Shown here: positions 20,508 to 38,916 of the stretch, one piece after another
Position numbering within the stretch: position 1 is the stretch's first letter
How the letters are laid out: every line of letters begins with the position of its first letter
Source of the DNA: Datnioides undecimradiatus
Lineage: Eukaryota > Chordata > Actinopteri > Lobotiformes > Datnioididae
Direction of reading: 5' to 3'
NCBI GenBank assembly: GCA_008933995.1
Contig: WARS01000032.1
Location: 3,675,001 to 3,739,000 of the forward strand
Length of the DNA: 64,000 nt
The notes under the pieces: generated by a model
Seen by the model: the letters and a program-made list of their open reading frames with translations, nothing else
Databases searched by the model: none
What the model was told of the DNA's origin: nothing
Program-made: the position numbers and the translations under genes

Positions 20508-22264
20508 TTACAGATTAAAGGGCTTCACTCTCCTAACCATCTACATTTACCTGGTAGCAAGATGGCCTACTCTATTTATCTTGGATTTTATTGATTTGAT
20601 CTAAAAAATTTCCCTTCTGCACACATTTTACTCCTTTACTGTTCAACAAAGTGAAACAAAAGCAGGCAGGTTTTTGGCAAGATTTCATACAAGGAGGTTT
20701 TTGTGTCTTTAATTACACCACCCGTTATTTTATTGTCTTCACCAGAGAAATGATAGACTCCCGTTGACAGCAGTGTATGGGTGTGTATGTGAAAGTAACA
20801 TGTAGGCTATCGTACAGCTCTCTGAGTGGTTGAAAGACAAATGCAACCTTTTATTTAAATGTAGCCAATTTACCATGACATAATCTAAAAAACCATATAG
20901 ACTATATTTATGTCTCATTTTAAAACATAGTATTCCAGCTAACATTAGTAAAATGAGCATTGACCTACACAACATCCTATCGGACTGATTTAATGGCAGG
21001 ACCTAGCTGGCTTCAATTGTTAGCCAGGTTAGTTTGTTGAAGTATCATCTTTTAAGTGAAAGATGACATATACGTCATATCATATCATTATGCTGTTTTG
21101 TGACCCACATTTAAGCTGTATTATGTTTACATTAGCACCTTTATAAGTCATTGGCTGTCAAACAGTCAGCTCTTCGTGAGCTTGACTGAGACATCAGAGA
21201 ATGGTTCAGTCATGTTTTCTGCCACATGAGTTGTGTACACTAAAGGAAGAGAGACAGATTCCTGGTTAGATTTTGGGACGGCCACTTTTTTGCTTTCTTT
21301 CTTTCATATCTCAATGAGGCTGCAGGAACCATGAGACAGTTAGCTTAGCTTAGCATGACTAATAATGGGTGAACGGCCTGCTTCTTTCTTTGCAAAGTAA
21401 ACACAATCTGGAGTTTAGACTGCCTGAAGGTAACAATATCTGCCTATGGGCATGTCTAAAATGTCTCACAAATTAATATTCAGTATCTAATTTGTTTAAT
21501 CTGTACAAAAAACAAAGTGCTGGCTGTAGCTTCATACTATACATTTTTACTTTATTCAGTGAGCAAAAAGCGACACAATAACAGCAGCTCAGGAAAATGG
21601 GTTTTAAGCCCAGCGATGAAATAACCATTCTATCAACTTGTCAATCAGTTAATTGTCTACCCTGTTAATTTTCTCATGCCTATTGCAAACAATGCTTCGC
21701 TGTGGTGAGTCAGTGTCTGAAACCTGATAGTTAGGGGGAAGTTGAGGTGGAAAGAACCTTTTAAGAAGGAAACTGTCACTGTGACGTGTCATGTCGCTTA
21801 CACTCAGCTCTCCTGATGTAAGAGGACAGGTATTCCCCTAGATGGACAACATGTCATTCGATGCCCCTGAGGGGTCGACAGGCGGACAGAGACAGTTAAT
21901 GCTGTAAGTGGACAGATGAACTCCACAGAGACAAGAAGGTCGAGGTTGGCCTTGCTTGTGGGTGAAACCTTCATTGTCCAGTTTCTGAAAATCTCAGTAT
22001 ACATGGCAATGTATAGTGATATATGTGTATAGATTATAAGCAGAAAGACTGTATGTAATGTATGACATATGAAAAAAAAGACAATAGGTTTAAATATGAA
22101 TGGTTAAAGATATTTATCATATCAACCCTCATGAAATGATGCACCTGTACAATATTTCCGTCCCTGAGAAGGACACACCTCTTCCATCCAAAATACCACT
22201 GGTATGATCTCAAGTCCTCTCAGGTCCAGATCACTTTGGTTTGCATTTACACACAAAGCAGATC
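20508..22264. other. Intergenic region between rab6b and aire
   Basis: No coding exon seen. About 21285-21605 holds a dispersed repeat copy (separate entry). The aire promoter and 5'UTR must lie near the right edge; no TATA box or CpG island is evident. Confidence 0.5.
21285..21605. repeat. Dispersed fold-back repeat, copy 3
   Basis: GACAGTTAGCTTAGCTTAGC occurs in the same order of motifs as copies at 2379 and 38355, followed by TTTGTTTAATCTGTACAAAA and, near the end, GCTGTAGCTTCATACTATAC. Boundaries are approximate. Confidence 0.5.
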
Positions 22265-27137
<4,873 letters not shown>

Positions 27138-28566
27138 CAGGCAAATGATCAGCCCTGCAGTCATGCATGAGCTCTCAGCTGCAGAAACAATAACAATGAT
27201 GAAATTTACTGAAACAAACAGAGATCACTGAATATACAGGAAATGATTTACTTGATTCCTGCTGTACCTGGAGTAAATGTCCCATCGTGTTTAATTTGAG
27301 ATTGATTGTTGTATTGTTTCTTTCCATTTAAATTCCTTCATTACAGTTCATTTCTGTATTCAATTTTTAGCACACACATAAACCAAGGAGTGTCTATTTT
27401 ACTCTATATCACACGGCCAGATTGACCTGTTTTGTGTCCCTGAGGTAAAGATTAGCAGTTCGGCTGCTTGTGACCCTCCATCTCCCACCCCCTGTGCAAT
27501 ATGTATGTACTCTGTTGCATCCAAATTCCCATTTAATCGATTTAATTCCCATTTAAGTAATGGTAATACTGGAATTCTTGAGAATTCAGTTTGAGTTAGT
27601 TTCTACAACTTTTATCAACCACATTTTAATTAAACACGGGACATTGTGACGGCAGAGCAAATTTTCAGAATTGTTTTTCTGACCATCATTGTCACCCCAA
27701 TGTGTGTGTAGCATAACAACAATAGGACTAACTGTGTCAAATACTGGGTCAGCACTGGTGAAGATTGGCTGTGGGCCTTGGGCGTCACTGCTCAGGCCAA
27801 AAATTTGTGAAGTAAGAATTAGTGTGTGAATGTGTTTATATCTTGAGGATAAACAGTGCACTTAACTCAATTTACACAATACTCTTTAAAACAAATAGTG
27901 CTTTGAATCAGGAATAGAAACATTTAGGGCAGCAATGAAACAAGCAATGAGATAAGTTAGGTCTGGAGCTCAGAACTGATCCTGGCTGTTAAACTAGGTC
28001 ACCTTAAGTCTTGGACTAGGACTGAGGAACATCCAGCAGGACCTGAGGGTGTGCTCTAGCTCATAAAGGAGCAGCAACTCAGCTAAACCATGATCTGCCT
28101 GAAAGGTGCTTAGTAAAAATCAGTTCATACTGGTAACAGTGAAGAGAGGATACAACACAACTGATACAATCTTATCTTTTGGTGTCTTTTGAAAAGCGAA
28201 CAGCTGCGCTCTGTTCCAGCTGAAGGCGTGAGATTGTTTTTTTATTGGCTCAACCCTGAATACAGTGAGTTATGATAATCTAAACAAGATGTCAGAAAAC
28301 CCTTCCCGTGATCAGGGAAAAGGCAACAGAGAAAAGAACAGATTTTTGAAATGCTGCTGAAACCCATTTTTTGAATGAAAGGTCACTGTCAAATATCACA
28401 CCCGGGTTTCTGGCTGCAGGTCTGACATTTGCAGACAGGCAGCCAAGATGTTTTTGATACACAGGAATAGACTTTGGAAGACCAAGAAGAATAATTTCAG
28501 ATTAGTTTACATCAAGTTGGAGTAAGTTTCTGGATATCCAACACTTTATCTTTTGACAGTCATGCA

Positions 28567-28600
<34 letters not shown>

Positions 28601-29789
28601 CATACATTTACAGTTACAAAGAAGGAACAATGCAAACTTCCACATGTGCACTCAAAGACCAAGAAATGTCTCTGTCGCTGTGCAGACCTGTAGAAGAATT
28701 CACATTCACACGTTACAGCAGATGGTTTCAATATGATGAGGTATGCACACTGAGAAATGCCTCTGTTTAACAGGAATTCCTTGAAGACTATCACTTAGAT
28801 GTGGAATGTTGTTTTTGTCATGGGATTCGAAAGTTTAAGCATGACTGCCAGAGGGATGGAGCTCGGCCAGGCAGCACACAGATTTTTCTCCCCCCGGTAT
28901 TCGGTTGCCATGACTCCCAGCTCCTACAGGCCCAAAACAGAGGATGAGAAACATGCGCATTCCAGCATGTGTGTCTGTGCGTGTGTGTGTGTGTCTTTGT
29001 TTGTTTATGAATCCACTTTCTAAATGGCTCATGAAACATCCTGCATAGTTGAGCTCTCTGTGTCCTTGTGGAGAAAGCAACATCCCTGACAGAGAGAGAA
29101 CAGTCTACTTTGCCAAAAATATGCAGGAGAAAAATCAAAGCACATTTAATACAATTAGAACTGTAAATCTTACATAAACTGGTGTCAAAGTATGTAAAAA
29201 TATCAGAAACCTTGCACTTCTTCACTCAACCTCCTGCCTTTTTGTGTCTAAATGCTGTTCTTAATGTTTTTTCTCATTCCTAGGTCCCCTCTGTGTGAGG
29301 GGTATAATTTGCATTAGAAATATGCTCCTGTTATTAACTTTTCGGTGCAGGTTTCAATCATGACTCTTACTTCACTATCACATAGTTTTCTCCTGGTTCT
29401 AGCTGCATACCACAAGAGAGACAACATGGAAAAACTGATAAAATACCCCAATAGCTCCCTCTCCTCTCAAAAAACAAACAAAAAAAAGATGCAAACAGCT
29501 TCTCACCACTAGGTGGCATTGGTCTGTGATTGATGTGGTGAAACAGTGTCGTCACACAGTATTTCACTAAGCAATGATTCTCAAGTAACCATCACAATCT
29601 GATAAGAGGAAGTATTTCTTTTCACAAAACAATGTTTGTGTTTGTAGAGAAGTGGGAACCACCCATATTTCACAAGAACAAAAGGGATTTCCGACACAAT
29701 TAAATCATATGGCGCAAAAACTACAGAGCATGAATAAAATATGTTTTGATGTTGGTCATCTTTAAAAAGATCAGTGTTGGGAAGGAACT

Positions 29790-29990
29790 AAATACCAAGA
29801 GTACCCAAGTACTTGTTTTCTCACTTTGAGAATTTCCATTTTGTACTTCTTCATGCTTATACGTTTATCTGACATCTGCTATTCAGAAGATCAAGGTTTT
29901 ATATAAAAAGCATATATGAACATTTAAATGAACATCAACTCAACCAGATGCACCATCAATTCTGCACTCATATTGAAGAGCCAGTAATAA
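29790..29990. repeat. Dispersed ACTTxxGTA-rich repeat, copy 2
   Basis: Contains GTACCCAAGTACTTGTTTTC, GAATTTCCATTTTGTACTTC and TTTATCTGACATCTGCTATT in the order seen at 18945. A further fragment (TTTACTCAAGTAACTTAAG) lies at about 31668. Confidence 0.45.
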
Positions 29991-30394
29991 CCATAACACA
30001 GTACTCTCTCACTGATCTTTTGAAAACCTTGTTAAAAATAAAATGTATCATAGTGGCTTTTTGTCTTCTTTATCTATTTGGATACAAAGACATGAGATAT
30101 CAAGTTACTCAGAGGTTTGAGTGCAAAAAGGGTTCAAAACGTAGTGCAGCATAATCACAAAGACTCAGTATGTCATGTACTGTGTTGTTGGCCTGGTTTA
30201 TAACCTCTGTTGCAGCATATCTTCTCTCTTATCGTAGATATCTTATTTCCTGACACACTGCATTCCTATATGATGTCTAATGAGGCAGAAATGTAACAAA
30301 GGTTATCAACAGTATGAGTTATGTGTTGTGTAACGTCTCTGTAATTTTGCACTCTCACCGACAGCTGTTTTGAAAGAAAAAACTCACCATTTTT

Positions 30395-30640
30395 GCAAAA
30401 CACGCTAACATGTATGGTAAATATATGTATGGCTAGCACAAAGACTGGACACAGGGGGAAACAGCTAGCCAGATACTGGCTATAAGTAACAGAACTGACA
30501 CCTGTGATGCTCACTAATTAACAGGTATCTTATGTAATCTAGACAAAGCTTATAATTAAAAATAACAAGTAACTTCCAGTCATTTGCTGAAGTTGCCTTA
30601 GAATTCTTCCCAGCCAAGAAATAGTCTAGCACACAGAACC
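30395..30640. repeat. Dispersed fold-back repeat, copy 4
   Basis: GGCTAGCACAAAGACTGGAC and GGGGGAAACAGCTAGCC, then GCTCACTAATTAACAGGTAT and GCCAAGAAATAGTCTAGCAC, match the internal order of the family seen at 2379 and 38355. Confidence 0.55.
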
Positions 30641-32394
30641 TTCCAACATGCTTAGATTAAATCTGTTGACCCGCACATTTCTGATGCATTAAAAGTCTGA
30701 TGAATAAATGCTTTTGAATTTATTTTGGGAGGCAGTTTCTCAGATGACACTTTCATGTGTGGGAACTGAGTGAGCAAGAGTTAAAAAAAACCCATATAAT
30801 ATTAGTAAGACACATGTAAACACCCACTTTTCTGTGTCAGTGTGAAAAGGCTAAATTCCTCAAATACACATAGACACACAAATACGCACGCACATCCTGT
30901 TATACCTCTGTTGGTCACAGGCCTGGAATCCTTTGGAAAAATATGATAGGTGAAATTCCCACGCTTTGGGCATCCTCTCCTCACATTTTTTGGCCCTTTA
31001 TGCGTGTGGGCAGCTTTCCAGTTTGTGTTCCTGCAGGAGCAACGATGGTCTGAAGGGTTTCTGAAGAGGTGAAGGCTGCTGGACTTCCAGTCAGGACCCT
31101 TCGCTCTTTGTTCATACTATTGTTGTGGGCAGGAAACTACGAGGGGCCCTCCATTATGTTGGCACGAGGTTTTAGAGCAGAAAGTGTTGCTTCTTTGAAC
31201 TACTGAGTCATAACAGCACATGGCACTGGAATCTTTGGAAGTTATCTCCGGTATAACTTATATATTTATTTGTAATATAGTGAATAATTATATTTTTTCA
31301 CTATTTATTGAATATTTAACCTGATAAGTCACTTTTTCATCTGCTGCTCAATCTGCTGTTTTTTCAGACAGAAATTATTATTCTACAAACCCTCAGGGTC
31401 ATTTTTATTGCCCCCATACATAGAGAACTTTTGCTCTTAAAACATGTGATATCCATCGGGAGACATATTCCACCCATCATATAATGTTAAGATGCTTTTG
31501 TGTTTATTTTAGGTCTTTAAGAGGTGACAGTATTATGTAGAGCTTCTTTGTATCTTTGTCCTGCACAGGCTTTTAAGTTATTGTGTTGTTTCATCTCAGT
31601 GTTTGTCATTAGCACTGTTGAGCCTTATTGTGAGCTTGGATGTCAGATGTTACTTATACCTGTACATTTACTCAAGTAACTTAAGTTCACAAGTACTATT
31701 CTGTTACATAAGTTTTAAGGGACCTCCACTGATTTACCACTGCACTTCTATAGTATTAATGGACAGTTTAAATTAAAATGATGCAGCTGAGCCAGAGATA
31801 TTGTCTATTTTATTCTTCTTTCTTCTGGGTTCTGGGTAATAAAATAACTCAAGTATCAGTAACAATACATAAAGTAATAATAATATGGACAGAAACCTTT
31901 CTATCCATACCTTGCAAGGTGAGTGTTTTTTCTTTTCATGCACACTTTTTTACTTACACTCAAGAAACAATATTAACTGCAGTTTTTGTGATTTCATTTG
32001 TACTTTTTCACCACTGCTAGAGGGAGTCTAAATCCAAACAAGTGTGAATACATATCATGATCTCTGTGCAAAATAACTCAATTAAAAACTAATAACATAT
32101 TAAACACTAAAGACATTCGTTGGAAGTGTCTTTAATTACAATAAAGGCTTTCCAGTTGTATATCTGAGAGGTGGTATCGTGGCATACATGAGATTGCAAC
32201 CTTTCCTTTTCTATGTAACATTTTGGTTTAGTAAGATGGTCCAGTTCCAACATTCCTGTGTTACATAAGTGTGGACTGAAGTCAATAAGGTCTGAGTTCT
32301 TAGTTGTGTTCCTGATTTCACTGAAGTACATCAGAACATACTTTTAGCTGGGGATGAACACAATGCCAACACACACTCACACACAAACACACAG

Positions 32395-32396
<2 letters not shown>

Positions 32397-32466
<70 letters not shown>
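32397..32466. repeat. (CA)n microsatellite
   Basis: Pure CA dinucleotide run of about 70 bp, flanked by imperfect CA-rich text from 32371 to 32484. Confidence 0.95.
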
Positions 32467-32470
<4 letters not shown>

Positions 32471-32892
32471 ATACACACACACACCACCAACACAGCTGTG
32501 TCACATGCGTTTCCCATTTGGCCAAGAAACATTTACCCTCATCTCTCTGGTTCCTGACATGAAGTTTCCACTTTTAGTAAAATGTCAAGGTCAGTTTTCC
32601 TTCCTGGTTTGAGTGATGCTCACTCTGTAACCTGACACGAGGCTGAAGTCAAAAAACAATGAGCACTACACAATGAGCAGGTGCCAGCATCTAGCTTTTT
32701 GTCTAGACATCTCCCTAATTTGAAGTGGTTTAGAGCAATTTATTAAAACTCATGAAGTCACTTTCTGTGGTTGCCTCTTGTCTCTGCCTTTGCCTCACTG
32801 TTTAGAGTAATATGGTCAGCTCTCAAGACAAACATCCAAACCTCTGGTTAGAAAACTCCTCTAACTCTCTCTGTTTCTGTGTGTGTCCCCAG

Positions 32893-33396
32893 AGGAGGCC
32901 AGATAATGATACGCTGGCAGGGCAGATTGCAGGGTTGCCATCGGTCTGGAACTGTAAACACAGCAGAGAAGGCTCGTTAGGACATTCCAGAAAGGTCCTC
33001 AACTGGGAATTCTTGGAAGAGCTTCTTGTGTGTTTGCATTCTTCCCTTTGGGACAGCAGCACTAACAGCGTCTCCTGTGATCACTGCCCTGTCCCAAGTG
33101 AGAATTATATGAGGAGAAATGAAGGCCAGCAGATGTTGAACATTCCTTTGCAAACTGTGAACTGGACAGTGGTGACGCAGGTACAGCCAGTAACTTCAGC
33201 ACAGTAAATATTTCCCCTTCTGTTATCTACTGAAATGCTAATTTAATTACAGGAATTTATGCAGAGTTTACCAAAGATTAAGTCGATAAAGTTTCTTTAA
33301 ACAAAGCATTTGAAGTGAGGGTGCTGGACTGCAGCCACAAGTGAGTTACAGTATAATGCTAAAAGCTAAAGATAGCATGGTAAGCTATCATAGCAG

Positions 33397-33428
<32 letters not shown>

Positions 33429-36400
33429 AGTAGCTCAAGTATGAAAGAGTCACAAAATCAAAGTGACTTATAAAGCTGTAGCTGTAGTAGCAAACATTAG
33501 CTCAATCAGAATCAATAAATAGTCTGTTTTATTATTAATTATTAATAATTAATAATAATAAATAAATAAGTTATAATAAAAAAGTTTTATATATGATTTT
33601 CTTTTCGAAAAGTTACCTACCACCACTGTATAGCTGCACTAATAACCAATGGGTCAAATAACCATATGTAATGTAAAGGGATAAGCTCAACATAATGAGT
33701 TATTGTCATACCATTATAGTTCCTCTCAGCTCTGCATAACACCTTAGCATCTCTCAGATCATTGTCTTGGTCTCACAGCCTGCAGCTTAACTTTTCATCA
33801 TCTTCCAGTGAAAGTTTTCATTGAAAAAGCTCAAAAAACCTCTGTACATCACTTACCAAGCACTAAACAGGTAGCATAGTGAGCATTTAACAACTCTTTT
33901 CCAGAGACACGAATACATATAAAGTAAATGTTGCTCCAGTTCACTGCCCTATAGTGGCCAAAAATCAATAATGGCTACTTTAAATCCTCAAACATATTTT
34001 ATCTGACCACAAAAAAATAAAATGTCAATAAAGTCAGAATTTGAATGTTAACATGTTAATCTCTATGAAGGCATCTTAGCACAACAGTGACCTCAGCGTC
34101 TCATATGTATGTCTTGAAACTGTATAATCAGGATAATTTCTGTCTGTTCTAAACATTGAAAGGATTCAACCTGAGTGAGTTCCAGCAAGTGAGCTACAGT
34201 ATAACATGGCTGATGCTGTGTCACTGTGCTGGTTTTTCCAAAAAGTAGCTCAAATAGAATAGAAATAATCAGTTGCTGCAGTTGTTATTCTGACCACAAA
34301 GTTTGCTGTAAGTTGAGTCTTTTATTTTTATCCCAATAGGCTCAAAGAGATCTTGACATTTTCTCCACATCAGAGGAAAGACACACTGAGATCTAATTTG
34401 TGTGAAGAATAAGGGTATGTTTACGGTCAAATGATAATGCCAGATCAGTGACGGTCATTATAAACGAGTCGACAACAGGGAGGGACACAATGAGGTTCTG
34501 TGAAGATCAAAAACATATTACTGATGCTGCCTGATTTCCAAGAACAGTAACTCCACAGCTGATCCAGTGACAGCGTTATCTATCTGGGTCAATGCACAAT
34601 GTGACTTTTCATTAACTTTAAAATGGTTCGAATAATTTTTTCTCCATCTTGTATTATTAGCCATTTAAACTCATCTCAGAATAGATCGTTTTGCCCTCAG
34701 CTCCCCCCTCAGCCTTAAAAATAGACTGTCTGTGTAAAATGAGACAATAAGCTTCTTCTAATCGAGACAGTAGAGTCTTTGTGTGTCAGCAGACACATCC
34801 AGGCCTTGAGTTGCAACCATTAACATATCTCACAGCTGAATCATCATCAGTTACTGGTAGTAATACCAAAGCTGGAAGTCATCCGCAAAATGATGGATTC
34901 TTCCAGTTGACACTTTAAGAAATTGTTTGATTTGCACAACAGGCTTAAAGCAAGACAAACAGAAGAACAAGCTGCAGCAGAGGGAGTTAACTATTAAAAA
35001 CATTACAGTGTGTGTTGGCATTATGAAAGGTGTCATTTAAGGACAACAACTTGATGCAACATGACCCCTATAATATCTATAAAGTGCCACTATTTATACA
35101 ATTATTTTTTAATACGAAAATATAGATATTCTTTTAAAGACATAACAGCAAAAGTCATAGTTTAAATAATGCAAATAAAAATAAAAAACATGAGATGAAT
35201 GTCTAACATTGTGACAGCTGTGGTACATTAATGAATATCTAAAATAGATTTATAGTTCTGACATGAATTCTAATGTAATTCACTCATTTTAGCAGGTATG
35301 AAAAAACAGCCTGACCAACACTGGACGTTCTGAGTCATGCTAATGTTGAAATATTGGAGAAAAATGGTAAAATATGATGATGACACATTGGCCATGAATG
35401 TAGTTTTGACATAAACTTCCTTGGGACAACAAATGTCCGTAATATGGGCCATACCAGTGTGTTGTTTTGGCTCTACTGCTGAACCATGATAACATAATAG
35501 TAGTAAAGTCAATAATAAAATCAGTCAATAAAATCAGTGACATCTCAAAGTAAATAATTTAAATAGAACCTACAAAAGCGGTTATTGCAAAGTTCTTTAC
35601 ACAGAGCTAACATGGACAATAGGAGAACTAGTAAACCTTTATTGTTTAAATAAGTTAAGAAGAATAACAAGAATTAAATGAGCATGCAGATGAGAGAGAA
35701 AAAAAACCACAAAGTTCACCATGAACCAGGACAGCCATCGTACTTCTTGACAAAGATTCTCCAGAAGTCCCTTGAACTTGCTGGAGGGAGAAAAGTGATT
35801 CTTCAAGACATTTCCTCATTTTGCATTTTGTGTTAAAGAGTTCTTTCTTAAGATTAATTTGTTGCCCCTGAACACTGTAACATATAATTTACCTCAGTCT
35901 CGTTCTCATAAAGACATTGAATTCAGTCAGAGAAAACATGCAGATCAGTGCTAGCTGCAGTGCTACTTGTCAATAAAATGCACTGTCTCTCATTGAATCA
36001 AATTGTTTTCCCCATATTTTGGTGCATACTCTACTCTAATAGATACACTGTGTTTACTCATGTTATGACAAGTAATAAATAAAAACTAAAAGTGTTTCAC
36101 AAGCAGAGAACTATTAAATTAGAATTTCACTCACTCAGCATCATTTATTCACTGCTTACAGACACTCACACATTGCTGTTTGTGAACCTGTTATCACATG
36201 AAAATTACCTTTGTCACAATAATGCAATAATTAACTTATGATCAGCAATAAAAAAAATGCTGTCAGCTTACATACATAAGTACAGTGTAATGAAGTCGAA
36301 TTTAAAAAAGGGCAAGAAGTCAATGATTTGGAGTGTGTGTACACAGTGTGTTAGTGAAGTACGTACCATTGCACAATATGCCATGGAGTGTTGCACAATA

Positions 36401-38916
36401 TGATTTATTAAAAACTACTATTGCACAATACCAGCATGGCAGCTGTAGGAGTGCACATAACTGAGTACTAACAAAGTAAAACAAACTAGAATAAGGGTTT
36501 GTTGATCATGTTTCAACTGCCAGAATGTAAACACCCTGATTAGAAAATAGTTCAACGTTTGTCATGTAATGTCCTGAGTATGAGCCCTGCTGGTAGTCAC
36601 ACACACATCTGTGGTCGGTCAGGCTGTAACATCATTATCACATTTCTTACTTATTTTAGATTCGAGACCTCCAACAAATTTTCAACCTCACTTCACATCC
36701 TGACCCCCTCCAGTCTGCATGTACATCACCTACCTGCTCACCCCCCTTGTTCTCACCCTTAACTGAACCCTCACACACACACCCACCACACCCCCCTATT
36801 CGCCATTGCAGCCCACATTCCCCTCATTGCTTCTGGACCATGGAAAGCCCCTGGTACATATTCAGAGCTGCTAAGCACCGTATACAGACACAGAGCCCCC
36901 TCTCTCTCTCTCTCTCTTGCTCTTGCTCTCTTTCCACTGTGCTGCCAGCCAAAGCCAGCCATCAGATCACATGCTATGTGCAGCCTCAGCAGCAGAGGAG
37001 CACAGCTATTTGCTGGGGGCACACATGCTGGGGCTCAAATGAATGACTGGCATTCTGGTGACCTCCCAGGATGGCAGCCGACCGTTGGGATGGAGGGCTG
37101 TTTTAGGACAGGGTGTCATGGCTAGTTGCTGTGTCATTCGTCTGTAGTACAGGCATGTCGTCTCCGGGGCAGAAGGCTGCACAATGTCTTCACACCTCTA
37201 AAGGGCAGCTTGGGCTGGTATTTATAAAGGGGCTCAGAGCCATGCCTCCGTGGTGCTCAGTGTGGTGCAGCTTCACCCTGAAGATGGGGATGACTGAGAC
37301 TTTAAGAGGATCTTTTTGTGATTTTATGCTCTGAGAGGCAGATACATGTGGGCTATTAGCCAAGGTTAAATCCTGGTTTCTTACACAATATATGAACATC
37401 TTGAAAGCTGAAATGTTTGTTTGTTGTCTGCTAGCCCCTGGCAGAGAAGTTTTGTTATACAACTGTATGACTTGTTTTCCATCTTGACACTTGACCTGCC
37501 AAGATTCCTGTCACATACCAGGGATACAGTTCAGTCAAGCAAAGCAATATCTGTGTAGTTCTGTGTTAAATCAAGGAGAAGTGAGAGAACAGAGGCAGGA
37601 GAAATAAGGGGATGGGAAAATGGAAAAGGGAACATCATTACAGTGACACTCAGCTATTTGCCCTCAGCGCTGTATGACTAATACGTCTGGGAGCAGAGGC
37701 CAAATATTCAGGGTGTTTTGAGACAAAAAGAAACAGCGAAGTTGCCATGGCGATGTCAACATGTAAATCTCATGTGTTAAAGGTGCAACATGTAAGCGTT
37801 TTATTGCCCAATAGCACAAAATTCCCATAAGATCTGTGCTGAGCAGGATTGTTGATGAATACTTCAGCCATTAGTTCACCAGGTGGGGGAGATTTCTGAC
37901 TTTCAAAACTCACATACCAATCTATATTCTTTGTTTTGTCAGGCATTTCTGTTTAATATCTCCTCTAATTGGCTTCCTTGTTCCTCTCCGTTGTAAGACT
38001 GACCACTATTTGCCAAAATTATAGGCCGCAGTGTGTTGTGTCACTTGCCAACAGAGGTCAATAAAAGTTTCTTACAGCAGTGCACTTTTAAAGCTTCCAG
38101 TCAAATGGAGCAGCTCTTATTTTTATCCTCTCTTATTGTTTCACTTTTGAATGTTTGAACAGTGACTTCCATGCAGCAGAGCACAATACAGACTTCTCAG
38201 ATATCATGACTGGGGAGAAAAATGTGGATTTTCAGGTTCTGCAGACAGACGGGGTTGGTGCATGGGATCTATTTGAAAACACACCTGAACATCACAGTGG
38301 GGGTCAACTGAGACAATGGTATGGGTATGTTGTAATTTTATTGTTGACAATTTAGAAAATGGGCCTGTTCACTTTCTTGCTAAGAGTTTCATGAGAAGAT
38401 CATGTGTGTGTGATCACTCTCATATGTGTACCACGAATATGTAACTACATCCAGACACTTCACTTAGCATAAAGACTGGAAAGCAGGGAGAACAGCTAGC
38501 CCAGCTCTGTCCAAGTGTAACAAAATCTGTAAGCTCCACATTGTGTTATATTTGTTTACCCCTAAAGTATTGAAATGATAAGTTGTGGCTTATGCATTGT
38601 TTTTGTTCTTGTGCTAAGCTAAGCTACCTGGCTGCAGGCTGTATCTTCATATTTAGGTTACATACATTAGAGTGGTACCAATCTTTTCCTCTAAATCTGG
38701 GCAAAAATAAGCATGCCACCTGAATTTTTCCTTTCATAACATTTGTGATTATTCCCATCTCTTGTCAATCAGCTGCGGGGGGCAATTCAACACAACATGC
38801 CCCAACTATGGCTGCACCATTCATCTGTTTTGTCATCTTTGCACACTTAACAGATTCATCTCTTGTGATTCATGTCTGAAGTCTGTTTGCTGTGAACGTC
38901 TGGAAATTCCCTAGAA
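32893..38916 (+). CDS. Unrecognised gene with cysteine-rich C-terminus (partial model)
   Basis: I do not recognise the family. Exon A, 32893-33180, follows a strong pyrimidine tract and CCCCAG and ends ACGCAG|GTACAG; it encodes LNWEFLEELLVCLHSS and a CDHC pair. Exon B, 38163-38319, encodes an acidic stretch (FQVLQTDGVGAWDLFENTP) and ends CAATG|GTATGG. Exon C, 38773-38916, completes its split Cys codon and gives 47 residues with 11 cysteines (CCGGQF, CPNYGC, FCHLCTLNRF, CDSC, SVCCERLEIP, stop), suggesting a small zinc-binding module. A and B do not share phase, so at least one exon is missing; 37153-37217 (phase 0 to 2) would fit but has a weak donor. No start exon was found. B-C is firmer than A-B; A could belong to a separate gene. 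Confidence 0.5.
33181..38162. other. Long putative intron of the unrecognised gene
   Basis: Mostly AT-rich non-coding sequence. Possible small exons seen: 34341-34397 (after CCCAATAG; 18 codons then TAA, so it could be an alternative last exon to exon A) and 37153-37217. A (TC)n run lies at 36898-36917. Neither small exon is established. Confidence 0.4.
33392..33428. repeat. (TATC)n microsatellite
   Basis: About nine TATC units, after which the sequence becomes AT-rich. Confidence 0.9.
38355..38725. repeat. Dispersed fold-back repeat, copy 5
   Basis: Left part has TTTCTTGCTAAGAGTTTCAT and CTTAGCATAAAGACTGGAAA followed by CAGCTAGCCCAGCTCTGTCC; right part has the inverted GCTAAGCTAAGCTACCTGGC and GCTGTATCTTCATATTTA. 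These are reverse complements of the left-end motifs of copy 1, so the element has long inverted ends. It lies in the intron between exons B and C of the unrecognised gene. Confidence 0.65.

Larger units (their letters stand above)
27138..32892. other. aire 3'UTR and intergenic region
   Basis: No gene supported. Contents: a stretch at 28000-28530 that reads like a degraded interspersed element but is unclassified; (CT)n-(CA)n at 28567-28598; repeat copies at 29790-29990, 30395-30640 and 31655-31720; and a long (CA)n at 32397-32466. Open frames here are repeat- or chance-derived. Confidence 0.5.

Noticed and set aside
28818-29225. A 135-codon minus-strand open frame
   Set aside because: It crosses simple CA/TG repeats and has low-complexity composition, no domain and no splice context.
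32354-32557. Open frame made of His-Thr repeats
   Set aside because: It is translation of the (CA)n microsatellite.
34341-34397. Small exon after CCCAATAG, 18 codons then stop
   Set aside because: It could end exon A's gene, but it is too short and unconserved by eye to list as a separate gene; mentioned only as a possibility.
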